Position numbers and translations under genes: made by a program. A stretch of DNA of 64,000 nt, taken from assembly GCF_012927045.1 (NCBI RefSeq), contig NZ_JABBFW010000001.1:496001-560000 (forward strand). The letters are read 5' to 3'. The notes under the pieces are model-generated. The model made no database searches and was not told the DNA's origin. It worked only from the letters and a program-made list of their open reading frames with translations. Of this stretch, positions 9,520-19,107 are shown piece after piece. Positions within the stretch are counted from its first letter, which is position 1. Each line of letters starts with the position of its first letter. Source of the DNA: Azohydromonas caseinilytica (GTDB lineage: Bacteria; Pseudomonadota; Gammaproteobacteria; Burkholderiales; Burkholderiaceae_C).

Positions 9520-9546
9520 AGGCTTCGGGCCCTGAACGGGCCCGAA
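9520..9546 (-). terminator. Rho-independent terminator
   Basis: Perfect 9-bp inverted repeat TTCGGGCCC (9524-9532) and GGGCCCGAA (9538-9546) with a five-base loop. Read on the minus strand it is followed by GCCTTTT, so it best terminates the small minus-strand gene at 9589-9831. It may also stop the convergent GST transcript. Confidence 0.7.
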
Positions 9547-9588
9547 TGTCATGGCAAGGGCCGCGTCACGCGGCCCGGGTCGGCATGC

Positions 9589-9831
9589 TCAGCCGATGTA
9601 GTGGCGCTCGTAGCGGTCGGCGGCGCACATCAGCTCGGCCGACAGGCGGGGGTCTTCATTGCGCAGCGAGTGCGCCAGGGCTCGCACCTCGGCCACTTCC
9701 TGCTCGAAGGTGCGCGGCGCGGGCGCGAACATCGCGCGCAGGCCGGTCCAGACACGGGTAAAGACCTCGGCCGCGATCACGGCGCCCCGCGGGGCATTGC
9801 GGCGGAAGGCAGAAACAGTGATGGCAGTCAT
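9589..9831 (-). CDS. Small conserved hypothetical protein (80 aa)
   Basis: An 80-residue soluble protein, Ala/Arg/Glu-rich, with a central FTRVWTGLRAMFAPAPRTFEQEVAEVRALA and a charged C-terminal helix (PRLSAELMCAADRYERHYIG). I know of similar short proteins in Burkholderiales with no assigned function. A terminator follows it, and a palindrome-rich intergenic region separates it from the divergent LysR gene. That arrangement makes it a plausible target of that regulator. No signal peptide or metal motif is seen. Confidence 0.65.
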   Translation of the reverse strand: MTAITVSAFRRNAPRGAVIAAEVFTRVWTGLRAMFAPAPRTFEQEVAEVRALAHSLRNEDPRLSAELMCAADRYERHYIG

Positions 9832-9852
9832 TTCAGGACCTCTTCAGAAACA

Positions 9853-9895
9853 CATCGATCTTTCGATGGACTGAAGATTAGGGTTTCCCCCTAAT
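9853..9895. promoter_or_regulatory. Candidate LysR operators between divergent genes
   Basis: Two perfect palindromes lie between the 80-aa gene and the LysR gene: CATCGA-TCTT-TCGATG (9853-9868) and ATTAGGG-TTTCC-CCCTAAT (9877-9895). Paired dyads in a divergent LysR promoter are the classic arrangement for autoregulation plus target control. This is inference from position and symmetry. Confidence 0.5.
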
Positions 9896-9953
9896 TTACG
9901 CAATTGAAGAGTAGTCAAGGTCGGTATAAACAAACCGCATACCATTTCCCAGC

Positions 9954-10883
9954 ATGAACTTCCGCACACTGGACTTGAACCTGCTGCGCGTTTTCGACGC
10001 CGTGATGGCCGAGGGCAGCCTGACCCGGGCGGCGACGGCGCTGTCCATGACGCAGCCGGCGCTGAGCCATGCGCTCAAGCGGCTGCACCAGTCCGTGGGC
10101 GAGGAGCTGTTCACGCGCGGCGCGCGCGGCATGCAGCCCACGCCGCACGCCCAGGCGCTGTGGCCGCAGGTGCGCGCGGCGCTGGCCTCGCTGCGCCAGG
10201 CGCTGGCGCCGGACGAGTTCAGCCCGCAGGCGGACGCGGTGAACTTCCGCCTGGCGCTGGCCGATGCCACCGCGGCGCTGCTGGCACCGGCGCTGGTGGC
10301 CACCATCGAGCAGGAGAGGGCGCTGGCCAACCTGGAGTTCGTGCCGCTGACCACGCGTGACCCGCGCCCGCTGATCGAGCATGGCGAGGTGGACCTGGCG
10401 CTGGGGCACTTCCCCTGGGTGCTGCCGGCGCTGCAGGCGCAGGGGCCGCAGGCCAAGCTGCGCCACGCGCGGCTGTACGAGACGGACTACGTGTGCGCGA
10501 TGCGCCGCGACCATCCGCTGGCGCGGCAGCCGCTGACGCTGGACGCCTTCTGCGCCGCGCACCACCTGCTGGTGAGCTATTCGGGCGCGCCCTACGGGCT
10601 GGTGGACGAGGCGCTGGGCACGCTGGGCCGGCAGCGCCGCATCGTGCTCACCGTCAACCAGTTCTTCACCGCCGGGCGCGTGGTCACGCGCTCGGACCTG
10701 CTGACGGTGCTGCCGCGGCATTTCCTGCCCGCCACGGGCTTCCAGGAGGAGCTCACCGTCCAACCGCTGCCGCTGACGCTGGCCCCGGTGCAGGTGGAGA
10801 TGCTGTGGCACGTGCGCCAGGACACCGACCCGGCGCAGCGCTGGCTGCGCCAGTGCGTGCTGGAGGCCGCCGCGGCGCAGTGA
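9954..10883 (+). CDS. LysR-family transcriptional regulator
   Basis: A 309-residue LTTR. The N-terminal winged helix-turn-helix is evident (LNLLRVFDAVMAEGSLTRAA ... LSMTQPALSHALKRL), followed by the linker helix and a two-lobed effector domain (about residues 95-305). The subgroup resembles NodD/SyrM-type regulators in the pattern FNLLRVF-type start and LARQPLTLDAF segment. The inducer is unknown. It is divergent from the small gene at 9589-9831 with two palindromes between, so that gene is a likely target. Confidence 0.93.
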   Translation: MNFRTLDLNLLRVFDAVMAEGSLTRAATALSMTQPALSHALKRLHQSVGEELFTRGARGMQPTPHAQALWPQVRAALASLRQALAPDEFSPQADAVNFRLALADATAALLAPALVATIEQERALANLEFVPLTTRDPRPLIEHGEVDLALGHFPWVLPALQAQGPQAKLRHARLYETDYVCAMRRDHPLARQPLTLDAFCAAHHLLVSYSGAPYGLVDEALGTLGRQRRIVLTVNQFFTAGRVVTRSDLLTVLPRHFLPATGFQEELTVQPLPLTLAPVQVEMLWHVRQDTDPAQRWLRQCVLEAAAAQ

Positions 10884-11026
10884 GACGGCCGCCGGCGCCG
10901 CCGGTCCGCCCCCGCGGTGGCCCGGCCGGCAATGAAAGTTTGCCGCCCGGACAATGACTTACAGACGCCACCCCGGCCCCGGTTCCTAGACTGCTGCTCC
11001 ATTCGTTGCCGACGTTGGAGGTGGAC

Positions 11027-11824
11027 ATGCGCTTCATCCACGGTCTGGTCGCCACGGCTGCCGCCCTGGCGTTCTCGCTGCCGGCCCAGGCCGGGGCCTA
11101 CTACCTCTTCGACGGCGACTGGCCGGAGGCCTTCGTCTTCTCCACCGACACCGGCGCCACCATCGGCCGCTTCGCAACCCCACGGCTGGCCTATCCCGCC
11201 GCCATCCGCTCCAGCATCTGGCTGGGCGAGCGCGACGACGACGGCGGCTGGGAGTACACGCTGCAGGGCAGGCCCACCGGCCGCACCTCCCAGGGCGGCC
11301 ACCGGTTCTCGCAGCTGCTCGACGGCGCCACCGGCCGGGGCCGGAACTACGGCGTCGAGTGCTGCGGCGAGGTCAATTCGGTGACGGTCGCCAACGCCGA
11401 CTGGTCCGGGCAGCGGGTGCTGTTCAAGCTCCAGTTCAGCGGGGCCGGGATCGCCTTCGACCCGCGCGACCGCTCGCTCTACGTCAGCGAGCTGCGCGGC
11501 ACGCGCATCCGCCAGTTCAGCCTGGACGGCAGCCTGCTCAACAGCTTCGACTTCCAGAAGGCGCTGGTCGGCCTGGCCTACGACACCGCCACCCGGAGCT
11601 TCTGGGGCTTCAACCGGGAGAGCAACAGCCTGGTGCAGTTCGACCGCCGCGGCACGGTGCTGGCCGACCTGCGCATCACCGACGCCTTCCCGAGCAACCC
11701 GTACGGCGGCGAGATGCAGGTGCTGGCCGTCCCGGAGCCGGGCGCCCTGCTGCTCGCCGCGGCCGGAGTGCCGCTGCTGGCCGGTGTGGCGGCACGGCGC
11801 CGCGCGCGGCGCCACGCCGCCTGA
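11027..11824 (+). CDS. PEP-CTERM sorting-domain exported protein
   Basis: A 265-residue exported protein with an N-terminal signal peptide (MRFIHGLVATAAALAFSLPAQA). It ends in a C-terminal PEP-CTERM module: VPEPGALLLAAAGVPLLAG followed by the basic tail RRRARR. Proteins with this tail are processed by exosortase (EpsH-type) and usually go to the surface or matrix. The middle has beta-propeller-like features (LFDGDWPEAFVFSTDTGATIG, AFDPRDRSLYVSE). The ATG at 11027 follows a GGAGG site. No exosortase gene is in the window, but a PEP-CTERM-associated protease is at 62209. Exact role unknown. Confidence 0.88.
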   Translation: MRFIHGLVATAAALAFSLPAQAGAYYLFDGDWPEAFVFSTDTGATIGRFATPRLAYPAAIRSSIWLGERDDDGGWEYTLQGRPTGRTSQGGHRFSQLLDGATGRGRNYGVECCGEVNSVTVANADWSGQRVLFKLQFSGAGIAFDPRDRSLYVSELRGTRIRQFSLDGSLLNSFDFQKALVGLAYDTATRSFWGFNRESNSLVQFDRRGTVLADLRITDAFPSNPYGGEMQVLAVPEPGALLLAAAGVPLLAGVAARRRARRHAA

Positions 11825-11850
11825 ATCCGCGGCCCGCGGGCCGCGCCGGT

Positions 11851-13044
11851 TCAGGCCAGCACCGCCGCCATGGCGTCGGCCACGGCCTGCACGTTGCCAG
11901 TGTTGAGGCCGGCCACGCACATGCGGCCCGAGCGCACCAGGTAGACGGCGTGCTCCTCGCGCAGGCGGTCCACCTGCTCGGCCGACAGGCCCGTGTAGCT
12001 GAACATGCCGCGCTGGGTCAGGAAGTAGTCGAAGCTGCGGCCCGGCAGCTTGGCGGCGAGCACGCCGTGCAGGCTGCGGCGCATGGCGGCGATGCGCTCG
12101 CGCATTGCCGCCACCTCGGCCTCCCACTGCGCGCGCAGTTCGGCGTCGCCCAGCACCCGCGCCACCACCAGCCCGGCGTGGATGGGCGGGCTGGAGTAGT
12201 TGCGGCGCACCGTGGCCTTGAGCTGGCCCAGCACCAGATCGGCTTCCGCGGCGTCGGCGCACACCACGCTCAGCGCGCCGGCGCGCTCGCCGTAGAGGCT
12301 CATGCTCTTGGAGAAGGAGTTGGCGACGAAGAAGCGCAGCCCCGCGTCGGCCAGCGCGCGGATCGCGAAGGCGTCCTCCTCGATGCCGTCGCCGTAGCCC
12401 TGGTAGGCCAGGTCCAGGTAGGGCAGCAGCTTGCCTTCCTTCAGGATCGGGATGAGCTGCAGCCACTGCTCGCGCGTGAGGTCCACGCCGGTGGGGTTGT
12501 GGCAGCAAGCGTGCAGCAGCACCACCGAGCCGGCCGGCAGCTCGCGCAGCGCGGCGCACATCGCGTCGAACTTCAGCCCGCCGGTGGCGGCGTCGTAGTA
12601 CGGGTAGCAATTCACCGGCAGGCCCGCGCCTTCGAACATGGCGCGGTGGTTGTCCCAGGTCGGGTCGCTGACCCAGACGGCCACGTTGGGGAACCAGCGC
12701 TTGAGGAAGTCGGCGCCGACCTTGAGGCCGCCGCTGGAGCCCACCGTCTGCAGCGTGGCGACGCGGCCGCTGGCGACGGCCTCATGCGCGGCGCCGAACA
12801 GCAGCTTCTGCACCTCGGCGCGGCAGGCCGCGGAGCCCTCGATGGGCAGGTAGGACTTCGGCGCGCTCTCGGCCAGCAGTTGAGCCTCGGCGCGGCGCAC
12901 GCTCTCCAGCACCGGGATGCGGCCGGCATCGTCGAAGTAGATGCCGATGGAGAGGTTGACCTTGTGGGGGCGGGGGTCGGTCTGGAACTGCTCGTTCAGG
13001 CCCAGGATGGGATCGCCGGCGTAGGGCTCGAGGTGCTGGAACAT
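11851..13044 (-). CDS. Aromatic/aspartate aminotransferase
   Basis: A 397-residue class I fold-type aminotransferase of the AspC/TyrB subgroup. It transfers the amino group between aspartate or aromatic amino acids and 2-oxoglutarate, with pyridoxal phosphate. The start [16 protein letters not shown] is diagnostic of TyrB/AspC. The PLP lysine lies in [13 protein letters not shown], and the substrate-carboxylate arginine in the C-terminal [11 protein letters not shown] region. The ATG at 13042-13044 is preceded by CGGAGAAG. TyrB and AspC cannot be separated by eye, so no symbol is given. Confidence 0.93.
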   Translation of the reverse strand: MFQHLEPYAGDPILGLNEQFQTDPRPHKVNLSIGIYFDDAGRIPVLESVRRAEAQLLAESAPKSYLPIEGSAACRAEVQKLLFGAAHEAVASGRVATLQTVGSSGGLKVGADFLKRWFPNVAVWVSDPTWDNHRAMFEGAGLPVNCYPYYDAATGGLKFDAMCAALRELPAGSVVLLHACCHNPTGVDLTREQWLQLIPILKEGKLLPYLDLAYQGYGDGIEEDAFAIRALADAGLRFFVANSFSKSMSLYGERAGALSVVCADAAEADLVLGQLKATVRRNYSSPPIHAGLVVARVLGDAELRAQWEAEVAAMRERIAAMRRSLHGVLAAKLPGRSFDYFLTQRGMFSYTGLSAEQVDRLREEHAVYLVRSGRMCVAGLNTGNVQAVADAMAAVLA

Positions 13045-13116
13045 GGGGGTGCTTCTCCGAAGAACCCGGGATGATAGGCCGCGCACTCCGGCCCCTGCCC
13101 TGGCGCCGGCGCCGCG

Positions 13117-13608
<492 letters not shown>

Positions 13609-13669
13609 GGGGCGGGCTTCTTGGTGGCCTGGGGACGGGCATCGTAGCGCCGCCCCGCGCGTCCTCGGC

Positions 13670-14569
13670 TCAATGCGCCGCCCTGGGCCGCCGCGCCGCC
13701 AGCACCACGGCCGTGACGATCAGCGCGCCGCCGGCCAGCAGCCGCCAGGTGAACGTGCCCGCACCCAGCGCGAAGGCCGACACCGAGGCGAACAGCAGCT
13801 CGCTGAGCATGACCACCGCCGTCACGTTGGCCGGCAGCCGCGAGGCCCCGTACTGCAGCGCCAGGTTGCTGGCGATGAAGCACAGGCTGAAGGCCACGGC
13901 GGCCAGGCCCCAGGCCGGCGTGGGCAGCGTCGGCGCCGGCGCGTGCCCGGCGGTGGTGAGCAGCGCCGCCAGGCTGCCGGCCACCACCGCGCCGCCCAGG
14001 AACATGGCCAGCCCGCGCGCGGCCGCGGGCTGGTGCGCCTCGCGCCGCAGCATCACGTTGTTGAGCGCGAAACAGAAGCCGCCCAGCACGCCCAGCGCCT
14101 CGGCCAGGCTGCGCGGCAGCGGCAGCCCGCCCTGGTCGGGCCACAGCACGATGGCCGCCCCGCCCAGCGCCAGCGCCATGCGCAGCCCCGCGGCGGTGTC
14201 GATGCGCTCGTGCAGCAGCACGCGCGCCAGCAGCAGCGCCCACAGCGGCATCAGGTAGAACAGCAGCACCACGCGCACCACGTCGCCGATGGCCACGCCC
14301 CAGTTGAAGGCGGCGTTGGTGCTGCCCGAGGCCAGCACCAGCACCCACAGCACCGGCGTGCGCGCCAGGTGCGCCAGGGCGCGCGGCTGGGCCGCGGCGA
14401 TGAGCAGCACCGCCAGCGCGTAGATCAGCGCCGTGGTCCACAGCGGGTGCAGCCCCTGGGCCTGGAACTGCCGGAACGGCCACCAGGACACGCCCCAGAC
14501 GAAGGCGTTGAAGGTCAGGGCCAGGGCGGGGAGGACCGAGGAAGAAACGGGTGTGGAGCGCAGAGTCAT
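13670..14569 (-). CDS. EamA-family (DMT) transporter
   Basis: A 299-residue inner-membrane protein with about ten hydrophobic segments arranged as two EamA repeats. The first has FNAFVWGVSWWPFRQF and NAAFNWGVAIGDVVRVVLLFYLMPLWALLLA; the second has FCFALNNVMLRRE and LPANVTAVVMLSELLFA. The drug/metabolite transporter superfamily exports metabolites or amino acids; substrate unknown. A palindromic repeat element lies directly upstream (14578-14654). Confidence 0.88.
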   Translation of the reverse strand: MTLRSTPVSSSVLPALALTFNAFVWGVSWWPFRQFQAQGLHPLWTTALIYALAVLLIAAAQPRALAHLARTPVLWVLVLASGSTNAAFNWGVAIGDVVRVVLLFYLMPLWALLLARVLLHERIDTAAGLRMALALGGAAIVLWPDQGGLPLPRSLAEALGVLGGFCFALNNVMLRREAHQPAAARGLAMFLGGAVVAGSLAALLTTAGHAPAPTLPTPAWGLAAVAFSLCFIASNLALQYGASRLPANVTAVVMLSELLFASVSAFALGAGTFTWRLLAGGALIVTAVVLAARRPRAAH

Positions 14570-14577
14570 TCGCTACG

Positions 14578-14654
14578 CCCGTTCGCCCTGAGCCTGTCGA
14601 AGGGCTCGCCGCCCGGATGGCCAGCAGGGCTTCGACAAGCTCAGCCCGAACGGG
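14578..14654. repeat. Palindromic dispersed repeat
   Basis: Imperfect inverted repeat with 26-bp arms, 14578-14603 (CCCGTTCGCCCTGAGCCTGT...) and 14629-14654, separated by about 25 bp. The same core recurs as a compact 40-bp palindrome at 48418-48457. Elements of this type (core CCTGAGCCTGTCGAAGGG) are common in Comamonadaceae intergenic regions and may act as transcript hairpins. It lies between two minus-strand genes, EamA and the LplT-like gene. Confidence 0.75.
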
Positions 14655-14683
14655 TGTTTTCGTTCAAGCCTGAGGGAAATCGC

Positions 14684-15961
14684 TCAATGCCGGTCGCTGC
14701 GCGCGATGGCCAGCAGCCGCTCGACCTCGTCGCTGTGGCGCACGGCGTTGCGCCGGTGCCAGCGCCCGATCAGCGCCATGGTGGCGGCCACGACCAGGCC
14801 GAAGATGGTGATGGCGCCGAAGGCCGAGAGGCCGAGCTTGGTCATGCCGGTGTAGAAGGCGCCCAGGCCCAGGATGCAGGCCTGCTCGTTGAAGTTCTGC
14901 ACGGCGATGGAGCGCCCCGCGCCCATGAGGTTGTGGCCGCGGTGCTGCAGCAGCGCGTTCATCGGCACCACCAGATAGCCGCCGATGCCGCCCAGCAGCA
15001 CCAGGAAGGGCGCGGCGACCCACACGTCGCTGATGAAGTTCATGCCGATGACCAGCAGCCCCATCAGCACGCCCAGCGGGATGACGCTGGCGGCGCGCTC
15101 CAGCCGCATGGCCAGCGAGGCCACGATCGCGCCCACGGCGGTGCCGATGGCCACCACGCCCACCAGCGAGGAGGCCTGCGTGGTGCCGTAGCCCAGCGCC
15201 GCGGCGGCCCAGGCCAGCACGATGTAGCGCAGGTTGCCCGACACGCCCCAGAACAGCGTGGTGGTGGCCAGCGAGATCTGGCCGAGCTTGTCCGACCACA
15301 GCCGGGCGTTGCAGTTGGAGAAGTCGCGGACCAGCCCGGCGGGGTCGAGCTCCAGCGGCTGCAGTTCGGCCTCGGTGCGCGGGATGCGCAGGTTGAACAG
15401 CGCCGCGATGACGTAGAGCAGCACCATCGAGGCGATGGCGGCCTCGGCCGGGGTGTCCACGCCGGTGTCCATCAGCGGCAGGTCGAAGCCCAGCAGCAGG
15501 CCGCCCAGGCGCGCGCCCACCAGCTGCCCGCCCAGCAGCACGCCCAGGATGATGGAGCCGATGGTCAGGCCCTCGATCCAGCCGTTGGCCTTGACCAGCT
15601 GCGACGGCGGCAGCAGCTCGGTGAGGATGCCGTACTTGGCCGGCGAGTACGCCGCCGCGCCCAGGCCCACGATGGCGTAGGCCGCCAGCGGGTGGGTGCC
15701 GAACAGCATCATCAGGCAGCCCACGACCTTGATGCTGTTGGAGACGAACATCACCTTGCCCTTGGGCACGGCGTCGGCGAAGGCGCCCACGAAGGGCGCC
15801 AGCACCACGTAGAACAGCGCGAACATCGGCACCAGCGCCGCGCGCTGCCACTCGGCAGCGCCCGAGGTCCTGAGCAGTTCGACCGCCGCGACGAACAGCG
15901 CGTTGTCAGCCAGCGAGCTGAAAAACTGCGCTGACATGATCGTGTAGAAGCCTTTTTTCAT
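14684..15961 (-). CDS. lplT: Lysophospholipid transporter LplT-like (MFS)
   Basis: A 425-residue major facilitator membrane protein with about 12 hydrophobic segments. It starts [21 protein letters not shown], the LplT signature ([11 protein letters not shown]). It contains [26 protein letters not shown], which is strongly conserved in this family. LplT flips lysophospholipids inward for reacylation. No fused or adjacent acyltransferase is seen, unlike the lplT-aas layout of enterobacteria. It is divergent from alr. Confidence 0.9.
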   Translation of the reverse strand: MKKGFYTIMSAQFFSSLADNALFVAAVELLRTSGAAEWQRAALVPMFALFYVVLAPFVGAFADAVPKGKVMFVSNSIKVVGCLMMLFGTHPLAAYAIVGLGAAAYSPAKYGILTELLPPSQLVKANGWIEGLTIGSIILGVLLGGQLVGARLGGLLLGFDLPLMDTGVDTPAEAAIASMVLLYVIAALFNLRIPRTEAELQPLELDPAGLVRDFSNCNARLWSDKLGQISLATTTLFWGVSGNLRYIVLAWAAAALGYGTTQASSLVGVVAIGTAVGAIVASLAMRLERAASVIPLGVLMGLLVIGMNFISDVWVAAPFLVLLGGIGGYLVVPMNALLQHRGHNLMGAGRSIAVQNFNEQACILGLGAFYTGMTKLGLSAFGAITIFGLVVAATMALIGRWHRRNAVRHSDEVERLLAIARSDRH

Positions 15962-16147
15962 GCGCGGCGGGCGATGGGCACGCGCCGGCCGGGCCGGACG
16001 CGCGCGCCAGGGAATACTGAAGCGGGCTGGGGGCCCTGGGGGCCAAAGCGCGGGGTTATAGCACGCGGTCTTCGGGCCTCCCGCATGGTGAAAGCGGGCA
16101 CCGCGCCAAAGGCAGAATTGCTGCTCACTTTGCCCGCCGCCTGCCGT

Positions 16148-17242
16148 ATGCCGCGCCCCATCCAAGCCCTCATCCACACCGAAGCGTTGACCCACAACCT
16201 GGCGCGCGCGCGCGCCGCCGCGCCCGATGCGCGGGTGTGGGTGGCGGTCAAGGCCAACGCCTACGGGCACGGCATCGAGCGCGTGTTCCAGGCCCTGCGC
16301 GGCGCCGACGGCTTCGCGCTGCTGGACCTCGACGAGGCGCAGCGGCTGCGCGCGCTGGACTGGCGCGGCCCGATCCTGCTGCTCGAAGGCTGCTTCGAGC
16401 CGCGCGACCTGGAGCTGTGCTCGCGCCTGGGCCTGTGGCACGCCGTGCACCGCGAGGCGCAGATCGACTGGCTCGCGGCGCACAAGACGCACCAGCCGCA
16501 CCGCGTCTTCCTCAAGCTCAACAGCGGCATGAACCGGCTGGGCTTCCGACCGCAGGCCTTCAGAAGCGCCTGGACGCGGCTCAACGCGCTGCCGCAGGTC
16601 GATGAGATCTCGTTCATGACGCACTTCTCGGACGCCGATGGAGCGCGCGGCGTGGAGCACCAGGTGCGCCGCTTCATCGAGGCCACGGCTGACCTGCAGG
16701 GCGAGCGCAGCTTGAGCAACAGCGCCGCCACGCTGCGCCTTGCCGGCGATGCCCGGGTGCGTGCCGACTGGCTGCGCGTGGGCATCATGGTCTACGGCAG
16801 CTCGCCGGACTTCCCCACGCACGACATCGCCCACTGGGACCTGCGCCCGACCATGACGCTGCGCTCGCAACTGATCGCGACGCAGCAGCTGCAGCCCGGC
16901 GACACGGTGGGCTATGGCAGCACCTTCACGGCCGAGGCGCCCATGCGCATCGGCATCGTCGCCTGCGGCTATGCCGACGGCTACCCGCGCCACGCCGGCA
17001 CGGGCACGCCGGTGCTGGTCGAGGGCGTGCGCACGCGCACCATCGGGCGCGTGTCCATGGACATGCTGGCGGTGGACCTGACGCCCGTGCCCGCGGCGCA
17101 GCCCGGCGCCGAGGTCACGCTGTGGGGCCAGGGGCCGCGCGGCACGGTCCTTGCGATCGACGAGGTCGCGCACGCGGCCGGCACGCTCGGCTATGAATTG
17201 ATGTGCGCCCTCGCCGCCCGCGTGCCGGTGCTCACCGTCTGA
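16148..17242 (+). CDS. alr: Alanine racemase
   Basis: A 364-residue PLP enzyme that interconverts L- and D-alanine for peptidoglycan. The PLP lysine is in [11 protein letters not shown] (Lys35), and the opposing catalytic tyrosine in VGYGSTF (Tyr256). The signature [10 protein letters not shown] and the C-terminal [11 protein letters not shown] are present. I chose the ATG at 16148 because the in-frame upstream extension is low-complexity and not family-like. The dadA gene for D-amino acid oxidation lies far away at 49934, so this is probably the biosynthetic alr rather than dadX. Confidence 0.95.
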   Translation: MPRPIQALIHTEALTHNLARARAAAPDARVWVAVKANAYGHGIERVFQALRGADGFALLDLDEAQRLRALDWRGPILLLEGCFEPRDLELCSRLGLWHAVHREAQIDWLAAHKTHQPHRVFLKLNSGMNRLGFRPQAFRSAWTRLNALPQVDEISFMTHFSDADGARGVEHQVRRFIEATADLQGERSLSNSAATLRLAGDARVRADWLRVGIMVYGSSPDFPTHDIAHWDLRPTMTLRSQLIATQQLQPGDTVGYGSTFTAEAPMRIGIVACGYADGYPRHAGTGTPVLVEGVRTRTIGRVSMDMLAVDLTPVPAAQPGAEVTLWGQGPRGTVLAIDEVAHAAGTLGYELMCALAARVPVLTV

Positions 17243-17265
17243 CTCTCCCTTCCAAGGCTGTACCC

Positions 17266-17790
17266 ATGAACCACCTGCCGGCCCACCAGCTCACGATGAC
17301 GGTGCTGATGACGCCCGACACCGCCAACTTCTCCGGCAACGTGCACGGCGGCGCCATCCTGAAACTGCTGGACCAGGTCGCCTACGCCTGCGCCAGCCGC
17401 TACGCCGGGCGCTACGTGGTCACGCTCTCGGTGGACCAGGTGATGTTCCGCCAGCCCATCCACGTGGGCGAGCTCGTCACGTTCCTGGCCAGCGTCAACC
17501 ACACCGGCACCTCGTCGATGGAGGTGGGCATCAAGGTCATCGCCGAAGACATCCGCTCCCAGGTGGTGCGCCATGTCAACAGCTGCTTCTTCACGATGGT
17601 GGCGGTGGACGACGAGCGCAAGCCCGCGCCGGTGCCGCCGCTGCGCCCGTTCACGCCGGACGAGAAGCGCCGCTTCGAGCAGGCCAAGGTGCGGCGCGCG
17701 CTGCGCCAGGAGCTGGAGCAGCGCTACCAGACCATGCGCGAGACGCCCGCCCCTGTGGCCGCACCGCCGGCCCGGCTGCCCGGCGCCTGA
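17266..17790 (+). CDS. Acyl-CoA thioesterase (hotdog, YciA-like)
   Basis: A 174-residue hotdog-fold thioesterase. The family signature is [23 protein letters not shown], with the catalytic aspartate/asparagine region, then [17 protein letters not shown]. It resembles YciA/BACH-type acyl-CoA hydrolases, which release CoA from a range of acyl thioesters. The ATG at 17266 follows the alr stop by 23 bp, so the pair is likely cotranscribed. The C-terminus carries a charged helix and a Pro/Ala tail. Substrate range cannot be read from sequence. Confidence 0.88.
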   Translation: MNHLPAHQLTMTVLMTPDTANFSGNVHGGAILKLLDQVAYACASRYAGRYVVTLSVDQVMFRQPIHVGELVTFLASVNHTGTSSMEVGIKVIAEDIRSQVVRHVNSCFFTMVAVDDERKPAPVPPLRPFTPDEKRRFEQAKVRRALRQELEQRYQTMRETPAPVAAPPARLPGA

Positions 17791-17797
17791 CGCCGCC

Positions 17798-18202
17798 ATG
17801 AAGCCCAGCCTGCGCGTCCAGCCCCACGAGGTGCACTGCACCGCCGTGCGCGCGCAGGGCGCGGGCGGGCAGAACGTCAACAAGGTCTCGACGGCCATCC
17901 ACCTGCGCTACGACATCCACGCCAGCTCGCTGCCGGAGGACGTGAAGCAGCGGCTGCTGGCGCTGGGCGACGCGCGCATCACGCGCGAGGGCGTGGTGGT
18001 GATCAAGGCGCAGGAGCACCGCAGCCAGGAGATGAACCGCGCCGATGCGCTGACGCGGCTGCAGGCGCTGGTGGACAGCGTGGCCGAGGTCCCCAAGGCA
18101 CGCCGTCCCACCCGGCCCACGCGGGCCTCGCAGCGCCGGCGCGTCGAGAGCAAGGCGCGGCATGGGGCGGTCAAGGCGCTGCGGGGACGGGTGGAAGTCT
18201 GA
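17798..18202 (+). CDS. arfB: Peptidyl-tRNA hydrolase ArfB (ribosome rescue)
   Basis: A 134-residue release-factor-like protein. It carries the catalytic GGQ in [19 protein letters not shown] and the basic C-terminal tail ([23 protein letters not shown]) that enters the empty mRNA channel of a stalled ribosome. ArfB (YaeJ) hydrolyses peptidyl-tRNA on non-stop complexes. It lacks the stop-codon-recognition domain of RF1/RF2. It starts seven bases after the thioesterase stop and is likely in the same operon. Confidence 0.94.
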   Translation: MKPSLRVQPHEVHCTAVRAQGAGGQNVNKVSTAIHLRYDIHASSLPEDVKQRLLALGDARITREGVVVIKAQEHRSQEMNRADALTRLQALVDSVAEVPKARRPTRPTRASQRRRVESKARHGAVKALRGRVEV

Positions 18203-18227
18203 TCTTTCCTTTGCGCGGAGGCTGTCC

Positions 18228-19053
18228 ATGTCCAAGACCCAGCACAAGAAGGCATCCCAGCAGCGGCACAAGGACGAGGCGCCGCGGCCCACAGCGCCCT
18301 AGCGCTGGAAGCGCTGGGCACCATCGCGCGGGACGCCGGGCTGGGTGCCCTGGAAGCCCTGGCCCTGCTGCGCCAGCAAGCCCTGGACGAGGGCACGGCC
18401 GAGCCGCCGCTGCCGGACACGTCCATCGCCACGCCGCCGGGCCCGCTGAGTCCTGGGCGGGCCGGACGAGGAGTGCACGCGGCTGCGGCAATGGCTCGAT
18501 CAGCACGGGCTGCACGACCCGGACACGCCGGTGCGCATGCGCGCGGCGGATTCGGTGCGGGATGTGCGGTCGGTCAGCCTGCACATCACCACCGAGCCCC
18601 GGCCCAGCCCGCTGCCGCCCGCCAGCCTGGCGCTGGCCGAACGCATGAACGCGGCCGGGCGGCGCGGCGACCTGGCCAAGGCCCGGACACTGGGGCGGCA
18701 GCTGCTCGAACGGCATCCCGACGAACCCATGGTGCTGAGCAACCTCGCCGGCGTCGAGCAGGCCCTGGGCGCCGCGCCCGATGAGGTCGAGCGGCTGTAC
18801 CGCGAGGCCCTGGCGCGCGATCCGGACTACCTGTTCGCCCGCCGCGGCCTGGCGCACGGCCTCGTGAAGAAAGGCCGGCTGGAGGAGGCCCGTGCGCTGA
18901 CCGATGGCCTGCTCGACCGCGGGGAGCTGCACGTCAGCGAGTTCCGCGCCTTGTTGATGGTGCAGCGCGCCATGGCGCAGGCCCAGGGTGACGACGCCAC
19001 CGCGCAGGGCATCGACAAGATGCTTGCGCGAGCCCGAACGGCAGCTCGGTTGA
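18228..19053 (+). pseudogene. Frameshifted TPR-containing protein gene
   Basis: A plausible single gene broken over frames. Piece 1 starts at ATG 18228 (MSKTQHKKASQQRHKDEA) and hits TAG at 18300. Protein-like sequence then continues in another frame (ALALEALGTIARDAGLGALE, about 18285-18446). It returns to the first frame after the TGA at 18447 (TRLRQWLDQHGLHD onward) and runs through TPR-like helices (LSNLAGVEQALG, VERLYREALARDPDYLFARR). The two shifts compensate each other. At the 3' end the frame has no stop before the antisense lipoprotein gene; the likely stop TGA at 19051 is in yet another frame. This could be a true pseudogene or indel errors in GC-rich sequence. Confidence 0.6.
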
Positions 19054-19107
19054 GTCAGGGCCGGGCCCGCGGCGGCGCGCACGCCGCGGGCCCGGCGCCG
19101 GTACGGC

